Shown here piece after piece: positions 46,551-57,654 of a DNA stretch of 64,000 bases (its first letter is position 1; every line of letters begins with the position of its first letter). The position numbers were made by a program, and so were the translations under genes. Source of the DNA: Semisulcospira habei. Lineage: Eukaryota; Mollusca; Gastropoda; Semisulcospiridae. Location of the stretch: the NCBI GenBank assembly GCA_036245525.1, contig BTPG01000007.1:120876344-120940343 (forward strand), in the 5' to 3' direction. The notes beneath the pieces were generated by a model. It had not been told where the DNA came from. It made no database searches and worked only from the letters and a program-made list of their open reading frames with translations.

Positions 46551-47116
46551 TTAATTTTTCCATTGCCCTCTCAACATTTGCATCATGCTATAATAGTCAC
46601 TAGTATATCTTGTAGCAACCGTAAATTTGATAAAGTGGTAATACTAAGGAAACCAACTTGTTTTTGTCGTTGTCACTTATAACATTGTATATTGCTCTTT
46701 CAGCCAGCCGACCTGCCAGCCATCCGTTCCCTCACTTGCACTTTTAGAACAGTTCGAATTTTCTGCGCTATTGTTTGTTTTTGTTTGTACTTCTATTGAC
46801 GCCCAACCAATCAAATGCATAAACTTGAACACCTGCAATCGCCTTCTGTAAGCATTAGGCATAAGTCCTCATCAGCCCACGTCTTCACTGCCTGTGCTTC
46901 GGAAGACTTGCGTCTTTTGCTCATAGTTTTACATCTGTGCTGCTCATAAGTTTTGACAAAAGGCGGTTCGGTAACTAATTGTATTCGCGCGAAAATGCTT
47001 GCAACTTTAATAGGAGTTTTCGCTTAGTTTGATCTTGTGCAGTAGTAGGGGCAGCCACTGCTATAAACCAGAGTAACACTCTCAGCTACAGGGGCAGCTC
47101 CAGTTGATCTTGGTCG
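46551..47116. other. Spacer, nothing recognised
   Basis: A Pal-B-like scrap (AAGCATTAGGCATAAGTCCT) at about 46850-46870; nothing else. Confidence 0.45.
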
Positions 47117-47182
47117 GCAAGAGGCATAGATTCTCATGAGCCCCTGCTGTCGCATGGGCTCATGAGAATCTATGCCTCTTGC
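47117..47182. repeat. Pal-B hairpin core
   Basis: GCAAGAGGCATAGATTCTCA to TGAGAATCTATGCCTCTTGC, centre CCCCTGCTGTCGCATGGG. One of the best preserved stems. Confidence 0.9.
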
Positions 47183-47293
47183 AAATGGAACAGGCAGGAT
47201 GAGGAACTGAAACGTAATGTAACATGCGGAAGGCTTGTTTGAAATTTATGACATCATCTCGCTGCACACCTATTTTGAACACGACATCTGCGC

Positions 47294-47299
47294 GCGCGC

Positions 47300-47359
<60 letters not shown>

Positions 47360-47474
47360 GGGAGAGTGGAAAGAGGGTGAGAGCGTGTTGTCTGTGTGTG
47401 TGCGTGAGTGCGTGTTGCGTGTGTGTGTGTATGTATGTGTGTTTGTGCGTGTGCATTTGTGTGAGTATGTGTGT

Positions 47475-47527
<53 letters not shown>

Positions 47528-47770
47528 ACGTATGTATGTGTGTGTGTCTGTGTCTGTGTGTGTGCCTGTCTGTGTGTGGTTGTTTGTGTGTGTATGTGTG
47601 TGTGTGTGTGTGTGTGTGGTTGCCGGCATGTGTGTGTGTGTATGTGTGTGTGTGTAGTGTGTGGTTGTGCGTGTGGCATGTGTGTGTGTGTGTCCATGTG
47701 TTTGTGTGTTTGTATGAGTGCGTGCGTGTACGTATGCACGTGTATGGATGCAAGCACTCGCGCGTGTGCA
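47294..47770. repeat. Long cryptic (TG)n region
   Basis: Pure (TG)n at about 47311-47357, then about 400 bp of interrupted TG/TGTA/TGCG repeats. The long cysteine/valine frames are artefacts. Confidence 0.93.
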
Positions 47771-48002
47771 CGTGTCTGTCTGTCTTTAATTGACAAGCGC
47801 TACTGAAAAAGCTCAAATGCAATCCCTCACGATCACTCGAATTAATATTTCAATCCGAAGTGTGAGTTCCTAAATGATAAAAAAGGCAAACCCATTCGGG
47901 TGTTGTTCTTTCTTATTCATTAATGTTTTCCTCTTCACACGCGACTGCGTTGCATTTTTTAAAATCTTCTAGTTTGGGAAAAATCTCCATCACTAACAAC
48001 AA

Positions 48003-48037
48003 CATGTGTGCTGGTCTTTGGTTTTGGACCTTATAGG
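48003..48037. repeat. Pal-F half copy
   Basis: CATGTGTGCTGGTCTTTGGT then TTTTGGACCTTATAG; no right arm. Confidence 0.6.
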
Positions 48038-48104
48038 GTATGGCGGAAGAACGGAGAAGCAAAATCCGGGGGCAAATCAATCGACGCAGGCGATAAAACA
48101 GCAG

Positions 48105-48816
48105 GGTGATCATTGGAAAGCAACGACTGCGCAACAAGGGGCAAGGTGATCAATTGAAAGACTAGGCGAGGCGAGGATTCAATCTCCGACGCTTCGCTTC
48201 GCGTCGGAGATTGAATTTTGCCTCGCCTAGCCTTTCAAATGATCATCCCTTCGCGTCGGTAATTGAATCATCGCCTCGTTTAGCCAGTCCAATGATCATC
48301 GCATCGTGTCCGAGTTTCAATCCTCGCCTCGCCTCGTCTAGCCTTTCAAATGATCATTCCTTCGCGTCCGAGATTGATTCCTCGCCTAGCCTAGCCTTTC
48401 CAATGACCATTCCTTCGCGTCGCGTAGCATTTCCAGTAATCATTGCTTCGCGTCGGAGATTGAATCTTAGCCTCGTCTAGCTTTCCAATGCCTAACCTGC
48501 CTTGTTGTGCAACGACTGAACAGCGTCGGAGACTGAATCCCCGCTGCGTCTAGTCTTGTCAATGATCATCCTGCCCCGTTGTGCAAGTTTCGCTTTGGCG
48601 ATTGAATCCCGGCCTCTTCTAGCCTGTCCGATGATCATACTGCCTTGTTGTGTATCGAACAGCGTCGGAGTTCGAATCTTCGCTTCACCTACATTTTCCA
48701 ATGGTCACTGAGTGATATTGCCCTGTATTGCAAGCTTTGCGGCGTCGTCCCGAGATTAAATCACCGCTGCGCCTAACCTTTCCAATGATCATCCTATCCT
48801 GTTGTGCATGTTTCGC
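48105..48816. repeat. Degenerate tandem repeat, about 55-bp unit
   Basis: Recurring order: GCGTCGGAGATTGAATC, then CGCCTCGCCTAGCC, then TTTCCAATGATCATCC. About ten imperfect units, with one inverted portion at the left (48130-48180) so that the array starts as a palindrome at about 48190. Broken at its right end by a foldback retroposon and resumed at 49152. Confidence 0.8.
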
Positions 48817-49161
48817 ATTATAGATTAGAAGAAGTACCCAACGGAGAAAGAAACACGCTTAGAAAAGACGGGTACAACACAATTTATTAATATTTCGGGT
48901 AAATACCCTTTGTCAAAATAGACAAACAAACAAACAGAGAGATTAGCCGCTACTTATCTTCATTGGCAGAAGGAATGTGGCAACATTGAGTTAATCTCTC
49001 TGTTTGTTTGTTTGTCTATTTTGACAAAGGGTATTTACCCGAAATATTAATAAATTGTGTTGTACCCGTCTTTTCTAAGCGTGTTTCTTTCTCCGTTGGG
49101 TACTTCTTGGCATATTACACGCTTGGCAGTCACCTTTTTGGTCTGGGTTGTATTATAGATT
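48817..49161. mobile_element. Foldback retroposon, 325 bp
   Basis: Insert 48827-49151 between perfect ATTATAGATT repeats (48817-48826, 49152-49161). Left arm GAAGTACCCAACGGAGAAAG... through GACAAACAAACAAACAGAGA pairs with the right arm TCTCTCTGTTTGTTTGTTTG... through TTTCTCCGTTGGGTACTTCT; the arms are about 130 bp and the loop about 40 bp. A 3' extension (TTACACGCTTGGCAGTCACC) lies outside the fold. It interrupts the 55-bp repeat array. Confidence 0.85.
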
Positions 49162-49200
49162 GAATCCTTATCTCGTCTGACCATTCCAAAGACATTTAGC

Positions 49201-49318
49201 CACCCCCCCCCCCCACTCCCCATCCCCCCCGCCACTGACCCTGACAAACAAACAAACAAACAAACAAACACACAAACAAACACACAAACAAACAAACAAA
49301 CAAACAAACAAACAAAAC
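49201..49318. repeat. C run and (CAAA)n
   Basis: C-rich tract then about 70 bp of CAAA/CACA repeats. Confidence 0.94.
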
Positions 49319-49500
49319 AAGAAAAACCCAAATTGACAAACAAAGAAAAGCCTTACAAAAAACAAACCAACCGAAGTTGAATTTTTAAGCATGTCGGTTA
49401 CTAGCTTAGGGCAAAACAATGATAAGCTGATAAAAAGGTATTTAACTTTAGTTAAAAACAATATTGACTGCTATTTAATTACAGCCCACTAACATGAATT

Positions 49501-52041
49501 TACAACACCGGATACGAAGAGGTGATGGGGAGACAGGGACTAGGCTTGGAGATGAGTGAGTGAGTGAGTGATTTGGGTTTAACGCCGAGCAGGCGACTAA
49601 GGCCATCTCACGGCGGGGAGATGAGTGAGAACGGGGAGAGGTTTGTAGACTTTTGTGCTCTAAACCGACTTGTCATTGGAGGCAGCATCTTCCCACACAG
49701 AAGAATACACAAAGCAACTTGGGTCTCACCTGACCATACAACAGAGAACCAAATAGACCATATCTGCATTAGCAAGAAATTTAGAAGATCCCTTCAAGAT
49801 GTTCGAGTGAGGAGGGGAGCAGATGTCGATTCAGACCACCATCTGCTTACCTTAAGAATGAAGCTCAAGCTAAAGAAAAGCCGCACAGAGACAACAAGAA
49901 GACAGCGTTATAATGTAGGCCTCCTGAGAGAAACTGGAGTTAGAGAAGAGTTCAAACTGGTGCTGTCCAACCGGTTTCAAGCGCTACAGGAGCTAGTAAA
50001 TGAAGAGGAGGCGGTCACCACAGAGCAGCAGTGGAAGGCAGTTAAAGAGGCTCTGAACTCAACCTGCAAAGACACTGTAGGGTTCAGGAAACACCATCAC
50101 AAGGACTGGCTGTCGGCACAGACCTTGAAGAAGATAGAAGTAAGGAAGCAGAAGAAAGCAGTTGTCAACAACAGTCGCACGAGAGCAGCCAAAGTAAGGG
50201 CACAGGGGGAATACTCGGAAGCCAACCGCGAGGTGAAGAGGAGTATCAGGGCAGACAAGAGGGCCTACACAGACAGCCTGGCAGCAGAGGCAGAAAAGGC
50301 AGCAGGCAGCGGCAACATGAAACAGCTCTACGACATTACCAGAAGATTGTCAGGCAAGTATGGCCATACAGAAAGACCAGTAAAAGACAAAGAAGGCAAG
50401 CCTATTGCAGACAGAGCAGACCAACTCGACAGATGGGCAGAGTATTTTGAAGAGTTACTGAACAGACCTAGCCCACCTGACCCTCCAGACATCCAGCCGG
50501 CAGAGACCGACCTAACCATCAGCTGTGACAGACCCAGCCGGGAAGAAATCAGAAGAGCAGTGGCATTTTTGAAGAACGGCAAAGCAGCAGGCCCAGATGG
50601 CATCCCAGCGGAGTCTCTGAAAGCAGACCTAGAGACAACAATGGAGATGCTGTACCCACTGTTTGGAAAGATCTGGGAAGAGGAGGTGATGCCGGCTGAC
50701 TGGAAGGAGGGGTACCTAATCAAAGGCGACCTCAGCAAGTGTTCCAACTACAGAGGAATCACCTTGCTGTCAGTACCAGGAAATGTCTTCAACAAGATCA
50801 TCCTGGAGAGAATGAAGAGCTCCGTTGACCCCCAGCTGAGAGACCAGCAAGCAGGATTCAGGAAGAACCGATCATGTACAGACCAGATCGCCACTCTCCG
50901 CATCATCGTGGAACAGTCTCTGGAGTGGAGCTCCCCGCTGTACGTCAACTTTGTGGATTATGAGAAAGCAGTTGACAGTGTGGACCGAGAGACTCTGTGG
51001 AACCTCCTACGACACTACGGTGTACCCACAAAGCTCGTCCGCCTGATCAAGAGCAGCTACGATGGCATGACATGTCGCGTGATCCACGAAGGGCAGTTCA
51101 CCAGGGAGCTCCAGGTCAGAACCGGTGTCAAGCAGGGGTGTCTGCTGTCTCCGTTCCTCTTCCTACTGGCCATAGACTGGGTCATGAAGATGACCACAGA
51201 GCACAGACGAAGTGGAATACAGTGGACACTGTGGACACAGCTTGACGACCTCGATTTTGCAGACGATTTGGCATTACTGTCCCACACTCATCAACAAATG
51301 CAGGACAAGACCACGAGGCTTGCTGACATCTCGTCCCAAGTGGGCCTCACCATTCACAAACAGAAAACAAAGACAATGAGGCTGAACGCAACCAGGGAAG
51401 AACCAGTCTTGCTTGCTGGCACCCCGTTGGAGGAGGTGGAGTCCTTCACCTATCTCGGGAGCATCATAGACAAAAAAGGCGGCACTGATGCAGATGTCAG
51501 AGCACGAATCGGTAAAGCCAGAGCAGCCTTTCTCCATTTGAAAAAAGTGTGGAGTTCCAGAGAGCTGTCACAACACACCAAAGTCCGGATTTTCAACTCA
51601 AATGTAAAAGCAGTTCTCCTATATGGAGCAGAGACTTGGAGATTGACAAAAACTACAGTCAACGGAGTACAGACCTTCATGAACAGTTGCCTTAGAAGAA
51701 TTTTGAAAATCCACTGGCCAGAGAAGATCAGCAATGTCAGACTCTGGGAGAGAACAGAGCAGATAACAGCAGAGAATGAAAATGGGCGAAGAAGATGGGG
51801 ATGGATCGGTCACAGTCTGAGAAAGCCAGCTTCCAGTATCACTAGGCAGGCATTGTCATGGAACCCCCAGGGAAAGAGGAAAAGAGGTAGGCCGAGAAAC
51901 TCCTGGCGTCGAGACCTCCAAGCAGACATCAAGAGACTGGGAACCACCTGGAGTAGAATCGAAGAAGAAGCACAGGACAGGAGTTGCTGGAGGTCTCTCG
52001 TCGACGGCCTATACCCGGGTAGGGGTGACAGGCGTAAGTAA
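49501..52041 (+). pseudogene. RTE-like endonuclease-reverse transcriptase, partial
   Basis: Open from 49564 to 52041; the same frame extends upstream to 49501 but meets a TGA at 49561-49563 brought in by a tiny insert. Counting from 49564: rest of the endonuclease (ENGERFVDFCALNRLVIGG, IDHICI, catalytic-type SDHH at 90-93), a basic coiled linker, then RT: KNGKAAGPDGIPAESL, SNYRGITLLSV, QAGFRKNRSCTDQI, FVDYEKAVDSVD with catalytic Asp at about 465, GVKQGCLLSPFLF, and FADD at 565-568. The C-terminus reads FMNSCLRRILKIHW, RRWGWIGHSLRKP and RKRGRPRNSWRRDL. Two oddities against what I know of the family: GYLIKGDLSK seems to lack four residues between Ile-Lys and Gly-Asp, and KAVDS replaces the usual KAFDS. 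Confidence 0.85.
49548..49629 (-). mobile_element. Ultra-short retroposon inside the LINE, 56 bp
   Basis: GGAGATGAGTGAG at 49548-49560 and again at 49617-49629 bracket 56 bp. On the minus strand the insert reads CCGTGAGATGGCCTTAGTCG then CCTGCTCGGCGTTAAACCCA and ends in a (CACT)n tail. Total added length is 69 bp, a multiple of three, so the LINE frame is kept apart from one stop. Same 3' end family as the insert at 61669. Confidence 0.8.
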
Positions 52042-52172
52042 GTAAGTAAGTAACATGAATGTGCTGTATATTCACGTCATCACTCCACGTGTTTGAGAAA
52101 GGCGCACCAGCTGCCTTCAATAAGTGCCCTTTGGCGGAATAATAGTAGCATTGTAGGCACTTTTCTCTCAGC

Positions 52173-52244
52173 TCCTCGGTAGTATAGTGGTAAGTATTCC
52201 CGCCTGTCACGCTGGCGGCCGGGGTTCGATTCCCCGCCGGGGAG
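52173..52244 (+). tRNA. tRNA-Asp (GTC)-like, 72 nt, one stem mismatch
   Basis: TCCTCGGTAGTATAGTGGTA start, anticodon loop CTGTCAC (GTC), T arm CGGGGTTCGATTCCCCG, acceptor pairing complete. The anticodon stem has one mismatch (CCCGC against GCTGG) and GGCGGCC replaces GGCGACC after it. No T run follows directly (ACTTAAAAAAAAATTG), so termination is doubtful and this may be a pseudogene. Lies about 110 bp after the RTE-like LINE. Confidence 0.65.
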
Positions 52245-52889
52245 ACTTAAAAAAAAATTGTTTATTAGCTGGTGATTTTTATTATATGATTTTTTGGGGG
52301 GATTAATTTAATTATTTTAATAGTTTAATTCTTCATTATTCACTTATTTAAATACATACATATTCATTTATGAACCCATTTTATTTTACTTTCCAAAAAC
52401 ACATACATTTGGGTGCAACCATTTTCTTTAGCTTAGATATCAAAACAAAGGAAGACAAGATGAGGATTTCATCCCAAAGTCTACCGTATTGTTTGGAGCT
52501 CACAATCACATGCTTTTTTCTTTTACGATCATTCAGAGTTGTTCATATTTTTAAGCGTATCCTTGTGATCCATTTCCTTCCTCTCTAAGCCAACCTCTGA
52601 TCAACACTCACGCCGGCGCACACAAATAAAGACGGACACACGGCGTCTTTGTGGGCTCGTGTAGCGACAGGAATTCTGAAGAAGAATAGCGAGAACAGGA
52701 AAATGACGTCACTATAAGCTTGACGTCATGTCATCGCTAGTCTCACGACGCCGTGTACACAGTGATGAAATTGATGTTTCACGTCACTCATCCCTAAGGC
52801 ACGCAGCCTCTTCCAGGGCTGACTGTTTTCTTTAACATAGCCTCTTCTAGGGCGGGCTGTTTGATGGGAGTATATATTGGATCCAAAAC
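52245..52889. other. Spacer, nothing recognised
   Basis: AT-rich, then a stretch with inverted scraps (GACGTCACTATAAGCTTGACGTC near 52704-52727; ACGGCGTCTTTGTG/CACGACGCCGTGT). No gene recognised. Confidence 0.5.
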
Positions 52890-53505
<616 letters not shown>

Positions 53506-53521
53506 GCCCGCCTATGTTCGT

Positions 53522-54339
53522 CATTTGAATAGAATAGAATAAGAATAAGAGTACTTTATTATCTCGAAAAGAGAAATTCGGTTGTGGTACATTTATAACA
53601 AATAGTACAAACAAGACATAAAAACATTATAGCATAATTATGAACATTTTCTCCCTGCACTTGCACAGCTACAAATTCGAAATGGATAAAGTAAACACTA
53701 CCAAATCTTTACACATAACTCTTACACATCTCACACAAACATCTTTTATGGACTGAACTGAGCGGCACTTATACATTCACACCCACCTCTACATATGCAT
53801 ACATAATACGCGTGTTTCAACCTAGTCCTAACCCTCACTACTTATTATACAAACGTCTCAGTACATTATTACACATTATTACACACGCTGCATAATTAAA
53901 GTCTACCATAATAAAATAATTAGTGGGTAAACACTCAGTAACAACAATCCCAGTATGTTCATGTTCACCACCAAATGAAACACAATATAATCACTTCTCT
54001 AACATAAAATCAACAAGCTCCATTCCTACTGATTGCACAGGTAAAGGGGGATAGGGGGGAGGAGTTAGGTTTGGGTATGCGTGGATGTACCTACAGATTG
54101 CTTAGAGTGATGGATTTGGGGATGAAACTGTGCTGTAGTCTAAGTGTTCTAGCTTTGTGCGTGCGGGAGTCTGCGGCCAGAGGGGAGGAGTTCATAGAGG
54201 TGGGCAAGGACATGGGATCTGTCTGAAGCTATCCGCCTACCCTTTCTCACCACACGCTGTTCATACAGGGACTCCACACTGTTTTGCTTACTGCCAGTCA
54301 CTTTGCTGCAGATGTTTACCATTCGTAAACCATTTGCAT
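53522..54339 (-). mobile_element. 5'-truncated LINE 3' end with (TATTC)n tail
   Basis: Bounded by CATTTGAAT (53522-53530) and CATTTGCAT (54331-54339). Minus-strand translation gives NICSKVTGSKQNSVESLYEQ, RKGRRIASDRSHVLAHLYEL and LLPSGRRL, a conserved LINE C-terminal block, then about 600 bp of 3' untranslated sequence ending TTTCTCTTTTCGAGATAATA and a GAATA-type tail. Clade not determined; the target repeat has one mismatch. Confidence 0.72.
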
Positions 54340-54424
54340 GCTACGTATCGTTATCCGACCAACCCCATCATCCTAAAGTCTACCGTATTTTCGATACGGT
54401 CACTAGACAAACATGTAAATCAAC

Positions 54425-54496
54425 TCCTCGGTAGTATAGTGGTAAGTATACCCGCCTGTCACGCGGGCGACCGGGTTTCGATTCCCCGCCGAGGAG
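54425..54496 (+). tRNA. tRNA-Asp (GTC), 72 nt
   Basis: Acceptor stem fully Watson-Crick (TCCTCGG/CCGAGGA), anticodon arm CCCGC-CTGTCAC-GCGGG with GTC anticodon, T arm CGGGT-TTCGATT-CCCCG with one mismatch at its last pair. Followed by ATTTTTTTTT, a good Pol III terminator. The change in the acceptor strand (CCGAGGA against CCGGGGA elsewhere) keeps pairing, which hints at constraint. Confidence 0.8.
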
Positions 54497-54529
54497 ATTT
54501 TTTTTTTCAAAATGTTTGTTAAATTTTTG

Positions 54530-54750
54530 TAACCCCTTCTCTGCCAGTGGACGCAAATATTGTGTTTGTAAAATCTATGTTATTTCAACGCACAATACAC
54601 GTACTCCCAGCTTAACGAGCATGGATAAAAGCTGGTGTCAACAAGAGGCATAGATCCTCATGAGTCCCCGCAACTGCGGGGGCTCATGAGGATCGATGCC
54701 TCTTGCATTTTGGATTGTGTTAAGTTTTCCTCGGCAGTGAATGGTTTTAA
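54530..54750. mobile_element. Pal-B element, full 221 bp
   Basis: Starts TAACCCCTTCTCTGCCAGTG (one base short of a clear TTAA), core hairpin 54640-54706, ends CTCGGCAGTGAATGGTTTTAA. Reference copy for the complete form: the outer CTGCCAGTG/GGCAGTGAA pair forms its terminal inverted repeat. Confidence 0.85.
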
Positions 54751-54830
54751 TAAAATTATGAACCTAATTTGCCGCTGAAAGTAAAACTCAAATGTACTTG
54801 TATATACTTCTTCGACAAGTATTCCTAATC

Positions 54831-55275
54831 GGTCCGTGGCGCAGCGGTAAAAGCGCCTGCGACCAATGCAAGAGGTGCGAGGTTCGATACCCGGTTCCGG
54901 CGTCGGACTTCAGTTCTCCTCTAGTAAGTGTCACCATTAATTCGGGCGGACCGTCGGGGGTTCTTTCTCCGGGTACTCCGGCTCTTTCCTCCCCCACGAA
55001 TTTCGGTATTAATTTCAGTCCACTTAATCAAATTTCAAAAATATAAAAAACGATTTAAATTTCCAAAATTTCAGTAGCTCGCTTGAGCTTGCCCTTAGCA
55101 CCACGTGAATGTTCTGTGTTTATGTACAGTGTGTGAGGGAATGCGCGTGATTCATGTGAGCGTGCTTGTTGGGTTCAGTTCGCGGCTACGTCCTGCGCAT
55201 TGAGTTATATTATAAATAATTATGTGAGAAATGCGCCATATAAATACTATGTATTATTATTATTAATATTAATAA
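54831..55275 (+). mobile_element. tRNA-headed SINE with (ATT)n tail
   Basis: Head GGTCCGTGGCGCAGCGGTAA (A box) and GCGAGGTTCGATACCCGG (B box), about 75 bp. Then TTCTCCGGGTACTCCGGCTC-type sequence, reminiscent of the central region of some vertebrate SINEs (weak impression only), a body shared with the element at 34461-34830, and a private 3' end (GTGAGAAATGCGCCATATAA) leading to TATTATTATTATTAA. About 440 bp in all. No convincing target duplication. Confidence 0.75.
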
Positions 55276-55450
55276 TATTTGCCATTCACTGTTTGAATTG
55301 GAATGCAAGGAGTATCCATATAAATGTGAGCCGAATACGGACTAGGCCTAACTAAGTAGCTGCTTCTTTCACATTCTTTCTGCCAGTCAAACGAACGAAA
55401 AATACAACGCAACTGACGCATGATCCATCAGTGTTTCCAGTGCACGGTGA

Positions 55451-55634
55451 ACCACTTTCACCCGTTCACGGCCGATACAAAAATTGAACACCACTCGACT
55501 GGCAAGAGGCATAGATCCTCATGAGCCCCCGCAACTGCGGGGGCTCATGAGGATCTATGCCTCTTGCTAAAACCACTTTGTATTCGGGTTCTTTTGACCT
55601 GTGGGGAAATTCGGCGTTGACTATTCACGATCTG

Positions 55635-55683
<49 letters not shown>

Positions 55684-55710
55684 ACGCGTCCATTTGCAGT
55701 GAAGTGGTCA
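55451..55710. mobile_element. Pal-B element in reverse orientation with A-run insert
   Basis: Core 55502-55567 (GCAAGAGGCATAGATCCTCA, perfectly paired, centre CCCCCGCAACTGCGGGGG). The short arm is on the left (CACCCGTTCACGGCCGA) and the long arm on the right, ending TCCATTTGCAGTGAAGTGG. A run of about 45 A (55634-55681) interrupts the long arm. Confidence 0.75.
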
Positions 55711-55752
55711 TAGTGCGCAGACATCGCCTCAGAGCATTCCCATCGCAACGCG

Positions 55753-55782
55753 GATGTGCTGGTCTGTGATTTTGGACCTTAC
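55753..55782. repeat. Pal-F half copy
   Basis: GATGTGCTGGTCTGTGATTT then TGGACCTTAC, 30 bp. Confidence 0.6.
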
Positions 55783-56050
55783 TTCGCGTTAAAGAGCCAT
55801 CATCCGGTCACAATGATGGATTTGTGAAAAAAAAAAACCCAACTAAACAACCCAGTAAAGGTTCCGCGTAGACCAGACGCAGTGGCAAAAAGTTCATGCA
55901 CTTACATGCGCACTGCCATAAGCCTGTCGTCAAACTAAATAGATGATAGACTTATTATTAATATTTATTATTAATATTGATAAATCACTTTGGACTAAAA
56001 GTGTAGAAATCACGTCCACAAACACGTGTCTACAGAGATCAGCTGAATCT

Positions 56051-56271
56051 TTAACCCCTTTCCTGTCACTCTACGTACGTTTTTGTGTCTGAAATCTTGG
56101 CTCGTTCAACGACCGAAAGCCAACACCGTCTAAGAAAGATGGAGACAAATTGGTCTCAGCAAGAGGCATAGATCCTCATGAGCCCCCGCTGTCGCGGGGG
56201 CTCATGAGGATCTATGTCTCTTGCAGTTGGATCGTGTTCACTTTTTTCTCGGCAGTAACGGGCTTATTTAA
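56051..56271. mobile_element. Pal-B element, full 221 bp
   Basis: TTAACCCCTTTCCTGTCACT at the left, core 56159-56224, CTCGGCAGTAACGGGCTTATTTAA at the right. Same length as the copy at 54530. Confidence 0.85.
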
Positions 56272-56394
56272 ACGCGCCGCATATACCACAAATTTAACCT
56301 GGGAAAACTGAACTGTAAAATAAAACCAGCCCGCGGCACCCCCTTTGCTCGCCTCACATAAACATGCAAAAAATACATTATTTGATATTCGCAA

Positions 56395-56608
56395 TTAACT
56401 CGTGCAGCCCGACGGCCGTATTTCCCAAATTTTGGAGGCGTCATCTAATGACTATGTACCAGTTGCAGGAGATGGGTCGACCATGATAGTTCAAGGGTGG
56501 TGCCAGATTAGATTGGCGCCGACAGGCGCCAAGCTAATCTGGCACTGCCCTTGAACTATCATGGTCGAACCATCTCCTGCTGTAGTGCGTCAGGGCTGAA
56601 TGGGTAAA
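56395..56608. mobile_element. Pal-C element, 214 bp
   Basis: TTAACTCGTGCAGCCCGACG to AGGGCTGAATGGGTAAA, core AGATTGGCGCCGACAGGCGC. Confidence 0.88.
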
Positions 56609-56626
56609 TAAGTTTTGTCCAATCAA

Positions 56627-56627
<1 letters not shown>

Positions 56628-56668
<41 letters not shown>
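56628..56668. repeat. Poly(A) tract
   Basis: Run of about 40 A. Confidence 0.95.
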
Positions 56669-56670
<2 letters not shown>

Positions 56671-56739
56671 AGAGAGTTCTGCCGTTATGAGGCAAAAGAA
56701 AGAAAGTATGTCCATTTCAAAGGGCGGAACAGTTATTTG

Positions 56740-57190
56740 AAAGGGGGAGGGGGGTCCAAGATTTTTTTTTTTTAATCTTCAAATTGACACAAAAGGCCTC
56801 CCCTAGGCTAGACCTTGCTTCCAGTGACCGACCTGGGGTGGGGGTGGGGTGGGGGTGGGTGGGGGTGGGGTGGTGTTGGTGTTGGTGGTGGTGGGGGATT
56901 GGGGGGGGGGGGAGGGAAGGGGAGAGTGAAGACTCTCACCACTAGCCAAAATATCAAAAATATCAACAACCGGGGAGGACTGGCGGTGGGGGGTTGTGGT
57001 GGGGAGTTGCGTGTGTGTGTGTCTCAAACTCGCCAAAATACAAAACGGGGAGGAAGGGGAAGAGGAGGGGGGTCCAAACACCCCAAAAAGGAACTTTGTG
57101 ATAGCATTTAAAGAATTTTCGGGGGGGGGGGGGAGGGAACCTCTACAACCCTTAAACCCCCCCTTCCCCGTCAGATCCGCCCCTGCGTTT
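56740..57190 (+). repeat. 450-bp G-rich dispersed repeat
   Basis: Matches 62800-63240 in reverse: AGGCCTCCCCTAGGCTAGAC, TTGCTTCCAGTGACC, GCCAAAATATCAAA and ATAGCATTTAAAGAATTTT occur in the same relative order. GGGGT-rich runs fill the gaps. It ends in GATCCGCCCCTG, a hAT-like terminus. Confidence 0.7.
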
Positions 57191-57466
57191 TGTATAGCAA
57201 TGAAAATCTCCATTCTTTCCCCCCACATCCAACGGCAGAGACCGTTTTCAGCGGATAAAATTCAAAGTCAACATGGTTATAATTCTAACAGTTATCAAAA
57301 TAAAGGTTTAACGAGTGCCAAATATTCTCAGAATTTGGAAAAGTGAACTTTCAATGAACCAAACCCGCCCTTTTGCGTCTTACAAAAACAAGATTCGACG
57401 CAGCAACTAAATAATTTGGACATTCGCAACGATGAGTTCTTTTCTCAGGGAGGGTTGGATTCCTTT
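57191..57466. other. Spacer, nothing recognised
   Basis: No feature recognised. Confidence 0.5.
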
Positions 57467-57654
57467 AGAGGCCGTTTACACATGCAACCCGGGTTAGACC
57501 GGAGTAGAGCTTGGGGTTGAACCCGGGTTGATGTGTTTGCCTTTGGAACCGTGGTTGACACACCCACATGACGTGACAAAGCATCTTAGGAATGCATCAT
57601 GGCGCTCTCCACGAGACAACACATTACGTGGTTCGTGATGTTCTTTAGCTCTTG

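Larger units (their letters stand above)
49490..52060 (+). mobile_element. 5'-truncated RTE-like LINE with near-intact frame
   Basis: Insert 49500-52050 between perfect TAACATGAAT repeats (49490-49499, 52051-52060). It begins inside the endonuclease (NTGYEEVMGRQGLG), carries a complete reverse transcriptase and C-terminal region, and ends in a (GTAA)n tail that supplies the stop codon. The truncation removes the first half of the endonuclease, so it cannot move alone. The lack of stops over 825 codons suggests a recent insertion. RTE-like assignment rests on the EN-RT layout, the tiny 3' end and the microsatellite tail. Confidence 0.88.

Noticed and set aside
47160..47822. Frames of up to 220 codons rich in His/Thr or Cys/Val
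   Set aside because: Direct translation of TG/CA repeats and their interruptions.
48211..48480. Serine/proline-rich open frame
   Set aside because: Falls wholly inside the degenerate 55-bp tandem repeat.
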